A stretch of 64,000 nt of DNA from Larix kaempferi (Eukaryota; Streptophyta; Pinopsida; Pinales; Pinaceae): assembly GCA_027924585.1 (NCBI GenBank), contig BSBM01002073.1, positions 124,001 through 188,000 of the forward strand, in the 5' to 3' direction. Position 1 is the first letter of the stretch; every line of letters starts with the position of its first letter. The translations under genes and the position numbers were made by a program. The notes beneath the pieces are model-generated. The model was not told the DNA's origin. It did not search any database and saw only the letters and a list, made by a program, of their open reading frames with translations. Below are positions 35,900 through 47,277 of the stretch, one piece after another.

Positions 35900-36620
35900 A
35901 CAGAGATCAACGGTCCACAGTTCATCTCACATCACCAAAGTGCGCGAAGAGAAAAGGTAGCAAGCGGTTGCAAAAGGCCAAAACCGGTGGACAGGTGGTG
36001 GATCTACAGCGCTTCACAAATGAGAGAAGTGGTATAGGAAACCACTTTGGAAGGATGCAAAACCATTTTGGCGGGAGATGTGCCGTTGAAATCAACGATT
36101 GAGATTAATGGAGGAACGATCCAACGGCTAAAGAAGCATTCTTAAAAAACAATGCAAGTTTGAGAGAATCAATGTTTCAAGTTGCATTCGAAAGAAATTG
36201 ATAGTGAAGATTTCAAAAGAGGCGTGAAGGTTAATGGAAGGAGCCTGTTAGTGGATAAAGAGCATAAGATTAAACATGGTGCATATTCTATCATCGATCC
36301 ACAAGTGGGTAAGAGATCAACGGTTCCAAGAGAATCCGCAATACAAACAATACAAAACCAATAAGTGGAAAAGTGGTTGCGAAAAGCTAAACCAGTGAAC
36401 ACGTGGCAACACCATAGTCCTCCGGAAAGGCAGAAAATGGTATTGCAAACCATTTTTTGAGTTTCAAGACCACATTGTGCATGATAGCACTAAGATCTAA
36501 CGGTTGAGATTTGAAGACTAGAGAATGATCAAACAGTGAGTGAATCCATCGAAGCCTTAAACATAGGTAAGATCTGATGGTTCAGATCATCACAGAAGAG
36601 ATCGACGGATGAGGAAAATG
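35900..36620 (+). promoter_or_regulatory. Cluster of AACGG-type boxes upstream of the U coding region
   Basis: AACGG or its complement occurs at 35909-35913, 36083-36087 (minus), 36123-36127, 36319-36323 and 36499-36503, mostly inside a longer recurring phrase of the type gatcYaacggttgagat. Related mutated copies lie at about 36093, 36570 and 36600. One (36120-36130) fits the plant mitosis-specific activator consensus YCYAACGGYYA completely. Whether this is a promoter or just a repeated leader motif is not shown by the sequence. Confidence 0.35.
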
Positions 36621-36842
36621 AGTGCTTGTAAAGATGCTTGAAAGATAAGGAAAATGGGTTATCTATAGAAAAGAAACACGTAAAAGTTGACATTTGTCTT
36701 TGCACTGTCAGCGCTAGAAGGTTCTGGACAAGTGGGCACCCCATAAAGCGATAGAGCAGGACAAAGTGCATGATTGTCACCGATTGGTAGGGCCTTGTAA
36801 CCCGAGCTAATAATATTTTAAGCTTGTTTATAAGGGGTAAAA

Positions 36843-39800
36843 ATGGAAATAGTCCAGAATGTAGATGATCCTAAGGCTAGGGATGCTTTGGAGGATACAG
36901 ACAAGGATATATTTGATACTTCAATTAGGTTATCAGTTGCAGAGATTAAGGTTAAATTGAAGAGTTTGCAAGAGGGTTTGGATGTGCACAGAGTTAACCA
37001 GTCGTCCCTCCTCTCATTTTGTCCCGACCAAATTGTTTCATTCTTGGAGTTTTTGTCCTGGTGTGCATCTAATTACTCAGAAGTTGAACGAGCCGTTATG
37101 AATGCCCAAAAAACTAGAATAGTTTTCCAAATAGAACCCTCACTTATAAGAGATTCCCTAGAAGTCCCTACGTCCCAAATGCCTGAACCAAAAATATTTT
37201 CTGAGAATTCAATTATAGACCTATATCACCAGTCATCCCCTGAGAATAAGCAAATTTTCATGACTTCTTGCCTTAGACCAGATTTGGAAATTACTGAGAT
37301 TCCTTATCCTATAAATGCCAGTCTCTTTAGCAAGAACACTCAGCTTGTTCTGTCTTTATTAGCCTTATTTTTAGGTTTCCATACAGACGAGTGGGTGATT
37401 GACTTTCAGTTGAGTTTTTTATTTAGATTGAGTACCAGTTTACCTGAAGTTGAAAGTAGTCAGACACCACATCTTAAATTTGAAGAGTTTTTAGCTGAAA
37501 GTATTCACTTACAGATGGTTAATTTTCATAACATGAGGAATTTTAGGTTTTAGTTGCACCTGATGAGGATAGTCATGTTTTCCAGTCGAGAAGAACTACA
37601 TTTTTCGAAAATAATTTTTACAAGTCCTTTGGAAGATAATATATATGTTTAACTATATGAACTACATGCTATCATAAATGTATAGAATGATTTTCGGAGA
37701 AAAATTACCCATAGAGTTACCCGAGATGAGGACCTTGATGCAGTTGGGTACTGATTTGGCTGTGGGAGACTGGTTTTTATCGAAGGATAATACTGTTCTC
37801 AGGTTGTATGGTTTCAAGCATCAGCCGTATAGGTTACCAACATTTTTGACATGAAGAGTTTTCGCTCTTGAGTTTCTTAGACAGAAATTGATTCTGGAAG
37901 ATAATCATTTTTTGTTTTTCAAGAAAGCTACTGACATCAAATACCCTTTTACAATAGGTCCATTTAATGTAAAAAAAAGTATTCCATTTTGCACATAGAA
38001 ATTTTTTTAGAAGAAATGAATTTCAAAAATGAAGTAGCCATTGATTATGATCCCCTTCATATCATTTTGAAAAGGAGACAGATTAATCAGAATAAAGCTT
38101 TCGATCACCAGGAGGTGGAAGGGATGTTCGAAAAGGCCAATTGGTCACAGTATGAAAGCGAAGACAAAGCAACTACAAGTCCCCAGGGGAGAGAGATTAT
38201 ATTGACACAATGTACAGGAGGAGTATAAACTACAACAAGCACTATGGTTATTGGGGGAAGAAGAAGTTTACAAGATGCAATTGATTTAGAAGATGAAGAG
38301 GTGGAAAATTCAAAAAGACCTAAGTTGGATGAACAACAATATTTGAGTTTACTTACAGAAGATGAAGGAAAAGGAAAAGGCGAATATGTAACACTAGAGG
38401 TTCAAATACAAGAATATACATTTCAAGAGGCCAAGGAAGTAGGAGATGTTAGTAAGTTTCAAACTAGAGCAGATATGTATGCCAAATACAACCAAGACAA
38501 GCAAGCTTCATCTCAACAGACTTATCAATTATTTCCAAAAGTCAGGAGTTTGCTGAATTGAGATATTAATTTGGTTACTAGTCAAGATGTCAAAGAAAAC
38601 ACTTTAAATTTGGCTGTGTCATCAAGTGACAAGGTTACAAAAATGAAATTCAATTTGAAGAAAATTACTGCGCCTGACAAAATTATTTTACACAGGCAGG
38701 TGGTGGAAGTGATATATGCTGATTGTTTGGAAGAAATCTTGGAGGTTGAGAAATTAAAAACAATGGTAGAGAAGTTAAACAATCAATTGAAACAAGAAAA
38801 TGTAGAAAATAAAGCCTGCCAATAGCAAATCAAGAAGTTGCAGATTGATTTGGTTGGAAGTGGCATTGGAGGGAATACAGGAAAAAATTTGCTAAAAGAA
38901 AAAGAAAATATAATCCAAGAGTTGAGAAAGAAATTAAAAATCCCGGAAACTTAGCTTATTCAAGGCTCTGAGTTGAAAGTATTGGAGCAGGAAAAAGAAA
39001 AATTATCTAAAGAAGTGGACGATATTACAACTAAGTTATTGAAACTTGTTGAAAAGGAAGTTGCTTGTGAGAAAGAGAAAATGAGTTTAAAAATCAAATT
39101 GAATATTTGAAGAATAAATTATCAAATTTGGCTCAGCAGCAAACAGGTATTAGTCAAGCTAAAGAAGGAAGCGGTGCATAAATCCTTCTACAGGCTATGT
39201 CCCAGATGTGTTTGAAGGATGTTGAGATTAAAGAATTGAAAGAAGAAACTCAAAAATTAAAAGAAGAGAATGAAAAGAAAGATGAAGAAACAAAGTCTTT
39301 GCAAAATAAATACAAGGAGTTGATTGAAACAAACAGAAGATTGGCAAACCAAGTGATAGGTCAGGCAGCTATGCAAGGTTGCAAACACATGGTATGGGAT
39401 TTAATTATCAAAGAGGCAGAAAAATTCTGGCCATACTTGAAATTCATGAAGATAAAGGAGAATGTGGCTAAAGAATCTTTGGAAAGTTGCACTGCAATGA
39501 GAGAGAGTATGAATAAGAATCCCAAAGACAAAGCACAAAATACAATTAATTTCCTTAATGGTTTGACAGAAGAATATTTGAAGACCATGGCCATTAAAAA
39601 CATGATAGCCATTATTATCTGGGTGAGGAGAATTCTAGGGAAGTATGCACATATTGAAAGAGTCAAATCTAGAGCCGGAGCAATGAAGAGACAAGTGACA
39701 AAGTTTAAAAAACAGTTTAATAAATTGGTTGAAAAAGGTTTGCCTGCATTCTGGAATGAAAACAATGAGTTGATTTTCTAGGATGATTATAAGAAATTTT

Positions 39801-40066
39801 TATTTGATATAAGAATGGATCACAGAAAATTTCAGCATTTGAATCATCTCCTTACAGGAAAAATTTTGATGGAAAAACTTGAAGAAGATTTTGAAATAAT
39901 GAATAAATTAGTTTCCATCGGCAAAAGAATTCCAAAAATTTCCTATGCAGATCATATTGATATGAAGGTCATGGTGAAAGAGATGACAAGCTATGATCTT
40001 ATCACAACAGATCAATGGACGACGGTTGAAAAATATGGAAGAATGAAATATAATCTTCCTTCATGA
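36843..40066 (+). pseudogene. Large coiled-coil protein pseudogene, family not recognised
   Basis: Six or more open pieces join into one broken protein of about 1,000 residues without visible introns. The first 236 codons (start MEIVQNVDDPKARD) are unbroken. After a frameshift comes a conserved-looking block at about 37678-37980 (AVGDWFLSKDNTVLRLYGF, QPYRLPTFL, FALEFLRQKLILED, KYPFTIGPF), then a basic block (DPLHIILKRRQINQNKAF). From about 38570 to 39360 there is a long lysine/glutamate-rich coiled coil, and then a globular C-terminal part (QGCKHMVWDLIIKEAEKFW). Frames change at least three times and at least five stops separate pieces (for example 38226, 38559 and 38823). No reverse transcriptase, integrase or transposase motif is present. 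Function is unknown to me. Confidence 0.6.
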
Positions 40067-40917
40067 AAGTATCCATTGGGTCCCATAAAAAATGAAGAAT
40101 TTGAAGAATTTAATTTGAAAAGAATTTGTAATATTTTTATGTATAAACTTTAACTCAAGAAGACATATGGCAGTTAGTTAAGCTATTTTAAGTTTTTGTT
40201 AAAAGAAGCAGTTAGGTTTTGTTTCAAAATATTTTGTATAAAAGACAATGAGATTCATTTTGAAAGGGTTGGAAAATTTTTGAAAAGCAAGAGACTTTCT
40301 GTACTGAGTTGCTCTTTCTAACAATACGAAAATCCATGCAAAGAATAACATTTTTGCAGAACAAAGATTCATGTGTTGATCAAAGCTACAGTCTATACTT
40401 TCCCTTCTCTTATGTTTATGTATTCCTTCCTTTGTTATCTCTTCCATTATGTTATATCTTCTATGCTTGGATGAAAGTTAAATAAGTCAAGATTCATATG
40501 TTTATGCCTTGATTTATTGAGTCTAAGTATTCATTTTTTCTCCAAAATTAATACTGGATTCATATAAAAATTGGTGCCCATTATTTGTGGAATGTCTATC
40601 TTTCTTTCTATATCACCTGCAAAAGACTTTGACTGTAATGTGACAACTATCTTGCCTCTGTAAAAATCATTACTATTGTTTATCTGCTAGTCCGTAAAAT
40701 TTTCTAGTTTTGACTCCATGCCCAATGGTCTTTGTGTGTATTTCAACTATTAATTTGTTTTAAAAAATCCCAATCATTTTCATATATATTTAGCCATTCA
40801 CATTATTTTGAGAGAGCCCTCTTTGGTAGGAAAAAGGCTAATTTTCCTTCTAAAGGTTGGTTTTGAAATAGTTACCTTAGGTTTATCCTTCCACAACCAA
40901 AGGGTAAAATATGACTA
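40067..40917. other. AT-rich tail of unit U, no gene
   Basis: AT-rich sequence without recognisable genes or repeats follows the pseudogene. The minus-strand frame 40199-40447 has no recognised domain. The change to satellite at about 40918 is abrupt. Confidence 0.5.
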
Positions 40918-41760
40918 CTAACACCCCCCTCCCTCTCTCTAAACAAACTTATAGTCTCCCCAAGCCCCTATTTCTCTCTCGTACTCTTCCTCCTGCTAAC
41001 CCTCCTAACTCTCTCTCTTAATCCCCCACCCCCTACCGCCTACCACACACCCCTCTCTATGTCCCCCAAACCCCTAACATATATTTCTCTCTAAAATACA
41101 CCTACTCCTCCCCCTACCACTTAAATCCCTCCTCTCTCTCTCCCCCCAACTATCCATAACCATTACTAACATCCTCTTCACTCACTCATTCCCCTACTCC
41201 TCTTCCTCCTCTCTCTCTCTCTCTCTCTACCCTACTCCTCCACTTCCACCTAACCACCCGTACACTCTTTCTCCCCTAACCTTCCAATACTCTCCCACTC
41301 TCTCTTGAACACTCTCACTACCTTTAACCCCTCCTCTCTATCCATAAACCCACTCATATTCTCCGTAAGCATCTCTATCTCTTACCCTTACTAACCCCCT
41401 CTCTCATTCTCTCACCACTACACTTCTCACCCTACCTTTAACCCTCGTTCCTCTCTATGGCTCTCTCTCTCTCACATATCTTATACCTAACCCTTACTAA
41501 TCACCTCTCCCTCACTCTCCAACCTATTCCTCCACCTACACATAACCACCACCCATCATTACCTCCACCAACCCCCTAACACCCCCTCTTTGTCACTCTC
41601 ACTCTCTCTACCCAAAACCTCACCCACCCTTATCTCTAAAATCGCTAATACTAATTAAAGACCTACAACTCTCTCCCAAACACAATATCTATCCCTTTCT
41701 CTCCACTAACGAACCTACTCACCATACCCCTAATAACCCATGCCCTCCCCTACCACCCAT

Positions 41761-41799
<39 letters not shown>

Positions 41800-41889
41800 G
41801 TGTGTGTCTCTCTCTCTCTCATCCTAAACATTATTATCCCTCTCTCTCATTCTCTCTTCCCCATACTCCACCTCTAACTCTGACTCTAC

Positions 41890-41927
<38 letters not shown>

Positions 41928-42342
41928 GCTCATGCACACACACACACACACACACCCCTCTACTCCTACACCTATCCTTAACCCCCACTTATATATCTCT
42001 CTCCAAACCCACAAACACACCTCTCTCTCTCTCTCTCTCTCACACGCGCGCACGCGTACGCGCGCATGCACAACCCTTCTACTCTACCTACCACAAATCC
42101 CCCTCCTCCTGTCTCTCTCTCTCCCCATCCCTTCTTCTCCCTGACCTTTATTAAGCCCCTCTCTCACTATTTCAACCCCTACTCCTCCCCCTCTCTCTAA
42201 CACACCATGCCCCCCTCTCTCTCCATCTCTCACTCTCTCTCTCCCTAAACATTATAACACTCTCTCTTCCCCTTACTACACCCCTACATATAACCCCCCT
42301 CTCCCCTCTCTCTCTAACACACACATACACACCCCTATACCC
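40918..42342. repeat. Polypyrimidine satellite, third block
   Basis: C/T/A-only sequence with the same phrases as the other blocks (cttactaaccccctctctca, ctaacccttactaatcacc) and long (CT)n tracts near 41763-41797 and 41892-41925. It ends where the LTR of element A begins. Confidence 0.85.
42041..42072. repeat. Strictly alternating purine-pyrimidine tract (Z-DNA-prone)
   Basis: Thirty-two bases alternate pyrimidine and purine without exception, with CG-rich cores (cgcgcgcacgcgtacgcgcg). It sits immediately after a (CT)n tract and is the only CG-dense spot in the satellite. Confidence 0.85.
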
Positions 42343-42987
42343 TGTTGATGTATTTGTACCTTTGGAAGATATTCACTTCTATATTGTATGTATTACGTTT
42401 GTACGTTATTGTATCCCCAACGTAGATGTATTATTCCTTCGATTGGATGTGTCATCAGTTGTACTTGCAAGTATTGCAAGTTATATTGTAAGTGTCGTAA
42501 CTTATACTTGATGGGTTATTAGACCACCTTGATGGGGTCGGCCGTGTATGAGTCATGTGGATTAAAGGGTTATTAGACCACCCTAGTGGGGTCAGCCCAG
42601 TCAACATTATGTTAAGTGGTTAAGTTGGGGCCGACCTAGTTGAGTAAAGGTCAGGTGAAAGTAAAAGTATAAATAGAGAGTGTGACTCTCTCATTTGACA
42701 CATTCACTCACTCACTCACTTCGCATTAGTGAGAGAGAGGAGGAGTGCGCACTAGTGGAGGAGGAGTAGCTGCTGCAGTCATTTATATATTGGCTTTGAT
42801 CTTTGTGATCTTTGTATTGGTGCTTATTCTATCTTTGAGGAAGTTGCAAGGTTTTTCACCTTCTTGGTTTTCCCCGGTGAAATGTTTTGTGTCTCTTATC
42901 GCTTGTCTCTTATGCTTGATATGCTGTACATGTTTATCTTTCAGTTAAGATCCTAGATCTATTGAATTAAATGATGAAAAACTAACA
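42343..42987 (+). repeat. 5' LTR of element A
   Basis: 645 bp, TGTTGATGTA...ACTAACA. It contains two copies of a gggttattagaccacc module (about 42513 and 42568), a TATA box (tataaata, 42668-42675), and directly after it a hairpin AGAGAGT-gtg-ACTCTCT. Sequence downstream (ggaggaggagtagctgctgc, then ctttgatctttgtgatc) matches the LTRs of B, C and D. Confidence 0.9.
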
Positions 42988-42999
42988 TGGTATCAGAGC
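42988..42999 (+). other. Primer-binding site of element A (tRNA-Met)
   Basis: tggtatcagagc directly abuts the LTR, a perfect match to the plant initiator tRNA-Met site. Confidence 0.9.
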
Positions 43000-44846
43000 T
43001 ATACTCAAGGAAGGCATGGTATGGCATTTATGACACTTGTTGCACTTTTGACAAATTGGAAGCTAGGGCTTGGTATACTAAAAACCAATCATCATGGAAA
43101 TTTCGCTATAAATACGTTTTGGCGAAGGTTCAAGATCTAAAAAATGCTATAGGTCGAATATGAAATGTCCCTGTACCTCATGTCCAAAGTAAATCCTCAT
43201 ATTCATTGTACTTTGTGATATATGATCCGTACAAGTTAGGGTTTCTGCCTCTTCCAGAATGCAGTCCTAAACAGGTGACCTAGGAAAAAAGGTCATATCT
43301 CGGGATAGGAAGCTCCAAATGGAATTCCATAAAAATTGATAGTTAGGGAATGAGTTTTAGTTTCACAGGTCCGTGTTTCAGAGGATGAAGTTGAAACGGT
43401 GACACGTGGACCTCCGTACAAGTTCGCTATACTGTTTTATCCTATAAAAAGGTCACGTTGCGAGACTTGGCATATCTCTCTCTCAGAGAATCCATTTGAG
43501 CTTATATCTATGGGGTTGGAAAGATGATAGGTCAGGCTACCACAGGTCGATGTTTCAGGCCTCGTAGATCTGAAATTTTAGAGATGCACCAGAAACAATA
43601 AGGCACCTATTTCTGTCCAATAGAATTGGATTCCGAGCATTTTCATTTTTGGCTTGGCACTGCTACGGGAAATCAGGGCTTTTGACATAAGTGTTATTTT
43701 GGAGTGATCTTAGCATAGGATTAATCTCCTCAGCAAAATCAAAATTTAGAGAATAAGTTCAAATATTTTGGTTGGGCAGAACCTCGACCATTATCAAACC
43801 CTAGTTCAGGATTTTGACTAGAGATACATGTATGTTTTGAAATATGTTCATGATTAAGTTTATGATATGTTTGTCTTCATATTATTGAGGTTAGTACAAT
43901 CTTGATTAATTTTTAGACTTGTCTTATCACCTTAGTAAAACTATGAATGCATGTGAATACATTCATTGATTAGGGGTATGACACTTATGATTGTACTAAT
44001 ACACCGTGTTGTTGTATGAGGATGATGTTGTCCACTAACATGAAGGATACATCAATAAAGACAAATCAAGTTCTAGATCAAGAACATATTACCATGGTGA
44101 CATGAATACAAAGACTCATCCATAGTCATGGATCACATAGAAGCTCCACTTACGAGGTATGTATAACTTGGTTCTACAATTATTAACTATGAGGTATGCA
44201 GGTTGCTAACACAAGGTCTCTAAGAGAACAAAGAAGACATTGTTTGGGTATGTTAGACAAGCATGGTAATCCAGGTATGTTTTCCTATATCAAGTTGGAA
44301 TCCTACGTTGTGTTAGGATCTCATATAAGTATACTTTTTTATGATTAATTATGATCATTCATGAATTTATAGGTTTGAGTAATCATGGGTTTATGCATAT
44401 TATACTTCTTACTTTGATTGATGATATGGAAAACCAGAAGAGCCCTATGGTCAAATAAGAATATGCATGAGTAAAAGAAGTACTCCATAAAACCTTAATA
44501 CTAACACTTGTGATAAATTACCTGTGTATGAAATGATCATTACCATACATGTTTAATATTATTTATAATCATCATGTTTTGATAGTATTGAGATTATACT
44601 AATGGATGTATGACTATGTATGAGATCTTGAGGATGACACATTGATGACACTAGTGCACACTTAATCATGCATAGTGGTCCAGGATGGATATAAGTTCAA
44701 GGATAGATAATCCAGGAAGCAAAGATCAAGAGGGAGAACACTCTAGTAGTTCCTACAAGGAAGCAAAGATTGGGAGGGAGTCCACCCACCACTAAAGAAA
44801 GATAAGTATTTGAATTGTCATATGATTACTTAAATAATGTTGTCCA
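43000..44846 (+). other. Interior of element A: leader and spacer, gag deleted
   Basis: The leader (43000-43815) aligns with that of element D. Where gag should start, the sequence passes directly into the spacer shared with B (54130 onward) and D (62270 onward). The spacer contains gaggtatgtataa (near 44154), gggtatgttagac (near 44247) and caggtatgttttcc (near 44271), which look like plant splice donors, and an integrase-derived scrap (ggaagcaaagatcaagaggg near 44715) that is repeated 47 bases later. No open frame of note is present. Confidence 0.7.
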
Positions 44847-45243
44847 TGTTGATGTATTTGTAACTTCGGAAGATATTCTTCTATGTATTACATTTGTACT
44901 TTATTTTATATCCAACAGAGATGTATTATTCCTCTGATTGGAAGTGTGGACATTTGTATTTGCAAGTGTCGCAAGTTACATTGTAAGTGTCGTCATTTGT
45001 ATTGATGGGTTATTAGACCACCAGTGTGGGGTCGACACTAGTTTTGTCTTGTGGTTGGGTTATTAGACTTGAGTAGCAAGTCGGCCCCAGTGATTTATTG
45101 GTAGGTGAATTCAGTGTATAAATAGAGAGGTGGTGTCTCTCATTTGATTCATTCACTCACTTCTCAAGCTCACATATCTAAGAGAAAAAGTGGCACACTT
45201 GTGGAGGAGGAGGAGCATCTGCTAGAGACATCTTATTGGGTTT
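44847..45243 (+). repeat. 5' LTR of element B, left part
   Basis: First 397 bp of the LTR, with the TATA box at 45117-45124. It ends in GGTTT, which is duplicated at 52444-52448 by the insertion of C. The LTR then continues at 52449. Confidence 0.9.
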
Positions 45244-45848
45244 TGTTAAATTTTGAGCATTAATTCACAATACTCTTGGATCTTTACTGGGAGAATAACA
45301 TATACAGTATATCAATGCATAACAATCACAATAAGCATCACAAGCATCACAAGAATCAAAAGCACGAGAGACAAGAGACACAGAGTTTCCGTGGGGAAAA
45401 CCCTAAGGTGAAAAACCCCACAACTTCCTAAGAGATAGAGAGAGCAATGGCTCAACCAAAGTACAACCAAAATACACTTGATATAGTCTCCTAGTAGCAG
45501 ATGATCCTCCTCCTCACTAGTGCGCCACTTTCTGAGTGAGAGAAGTGTGACTTTCTGAGTGATCCAAATAGAGATCTCCTGATCTCTATTTATACTAACC
45601 TGTTTGCTTAGTGACCTTATGGGGCCGACTTGTCTAGCTAGGTATATCCACAATATAATATATATTTCAGGGTCGACCCCACACATGGTGGTCTAATAAC
45701 CCGTCGCCAAGTACACACACTTGCGACACTTGTCAATACACATGACGACACTTCCTTATAGAGGAATAACACATCTCTTATAAGGGTACAATAAATATAT
45801 ATGAAATACATAGATGAAATACATTTCAAAGTTACATATACATCAACA
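45244..45848 (-). repeat. 3' LTR of element C
   Basis: 605 bp. On the minus strand TGTTGATGTATATG...AAATTTAACA. One copy of the gggttattagaccacc module is present. It is paired with 51839-52443. Confidence 0.95.
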
Positions 45849-45858
45849 CTCCCTCTTA
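45849..45858 (-). other. Polypurine tract of element C
   Basis: On the minus strand aagagggag directly precedes the 3' LTR. The same tract ends the interior of element B at 58521-58529. Confidence 0.85.
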
Positions 45859-47277
45859 ACTAGGAAGGTATTTCTCGACACAGATCTGCTAGACAAGTCT
45901 TCTTCTCGGGATCATCGTCATCGATGCACTGTCATCATCATCGTCACTGCTGCTGCTATCTCAACCAATCTATGACTCTACTCGTCATAGGAAGTTTTAT
46001 AGAGCCAGTCATTTTTCATACTGGATGTAGGCCCACAACCTGCAGGTCTTCATCATCACTGGCCATACTGTGTAAATCTAAGGACTTATTACGTGCATCA
46101 CAAAACCTTAAAAGAGTCTCTTGACTAGCAAGAACCCTAAAGAGCATCTGAGGCCTTTTTCATCCTGTCCAGATATCCAGGACTTATTACATGTGACCCC
46201 ACCACAAAACCTTGAAAGAGAATCCCAGGACTGATTACGAGCACAAGGATCAACCTATCGGATCTCCCATGGCACAAATTACATGTGGTCACCACAAAAC
46301 CTCGAAAGAGCATCCCAGGACTGATTACAAGCACAAGGCTCAACCTATCAGATCTCTCAGGGCACAAATTACATGTGGTCATGGCAAAACCTCGAAAGAG
46401 CATCCGAGGACTGATTACGAGCACACGCCTCAACCTATCGGATCTCCCAGGGCACAAATTACATGCCATAGGACAAAACCTTGAAAGACCATCTGCTAGA
46501 TATCCCAGGGCACAAATTACATGCCATAGGAAAAACCTCGAAAGACTATCTGCAGATCTCCCAGGGCACAAATTATATGTCCTCTCAAGAAAAAACTTGA
46601 AAGAGAATTTTCCAGATACCCCAGGGTACAAATTACATGCCATAGGCAAAACCTCGAAAGACTATATGCAAATCTCCCAGGGCACAAATTACATGCTTAT
46701 CTGCACAACCTGATACTCACCATACATCATCCTAATATACACATGATCATCCTGATCATCATCACTGCAACATCCTGCAGCATGTCATCTGGAGCAACAT
46801 CCTGAAGCTTGTCATCCATGATCATACAATGCATCTACCTGATGCATACCAAGTATCTACCTGATACATATCATCATACATGATCCACCTGATCACACAG
46901 TGTATCCACCTGATACATATATAAATACATGATACATATCAACATACATGATCTACCTGATCATACAATGTATCCACCTGATACATATACAGATACATGG
47001 TCCAAGCATCCAACATGATGCGTACATACATACAAATGATCCAACTGATCATATCCATCATCTAACATGATGCGTACATATATATATAAATGATCCAACT
47101 GATCATACCCAGCATCCAACATGATGCGTACATATACATATAAATGATCCAACTGATCATACAAAGCAGAAACCAGAACATCATTCTGATGCTCATCATC
47201 CAGCGCTTACATCCACAGCAATGTGAAGGATCCTCCTTCCAACATGCCTGGAATGGCTTCAGCAAATGTGTCCATCA
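45859..47277 (-). repeat. 3' non-coding region of C: two repeat arrays
   Basis: 46130-46700 holds tandem units. Three of 90 bp are visible from the spacing of ctcgaaagag (46211, 46301, 46391), followed by shorter units of about 60 bp that lack part of the 90-bp unit. 46720-47200 holds short hairpins with a near-constant loop (cacct, tacct or caact) and different stems such as GCATC/GATGC, GTATC/GATAC and ATGATC/GATCA. Both arrays have counterparts in element B (57200-58260). The open frames here (46137-46649 -, 46285-46713 +) are by-products of the repeats. This is the 3' untranslated part of the element RNA. Confidence 0.8.

Larger units (their letters stand above)
35637..40917 (+). other. 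Unit U: unrecognised insertion in the satellite, carrying a large pseudogene
   Basis: Ordinary sequence interrupts the polypyrimidine array abruptly on both sides. I find no terminal repeats, no terminal inverted repeats and no clear target-site duplication. It has a leader-like region (35640-36842), a long broken single-exon coding region (36843-40066) and an AT-rich tail (40067-40917). It could be a non-autonomous or ancient mobile element, a retrocopy, or a host-gene fragment. I cannot decide which. Confidence 0.5.

Noticed and set aside
35637-40917. Unit U as an LTR or DNA transposon
   Set aside because: No terminal direct or inverted repeats and no convincing target-site duplication could be found by eye at the satellite borders.
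42745-42948. Membrane-like small protein frame
   Set aside because: It lies inside the LTR of element A. The hydrophobic run is not preserved in B, C or D.
45312-45686. 124-codon minus-strand frame
   Set aside because: It lies within the 3' LTR of element C and is absent as a frame from the sister LTR.
46137-46649. 170-codon minus-strand frame with internal repeats
   Set aside because: It is a by-product of 90-bp tandem units in the 3' non-coding part of element C. The overlapping + frames are equally open.
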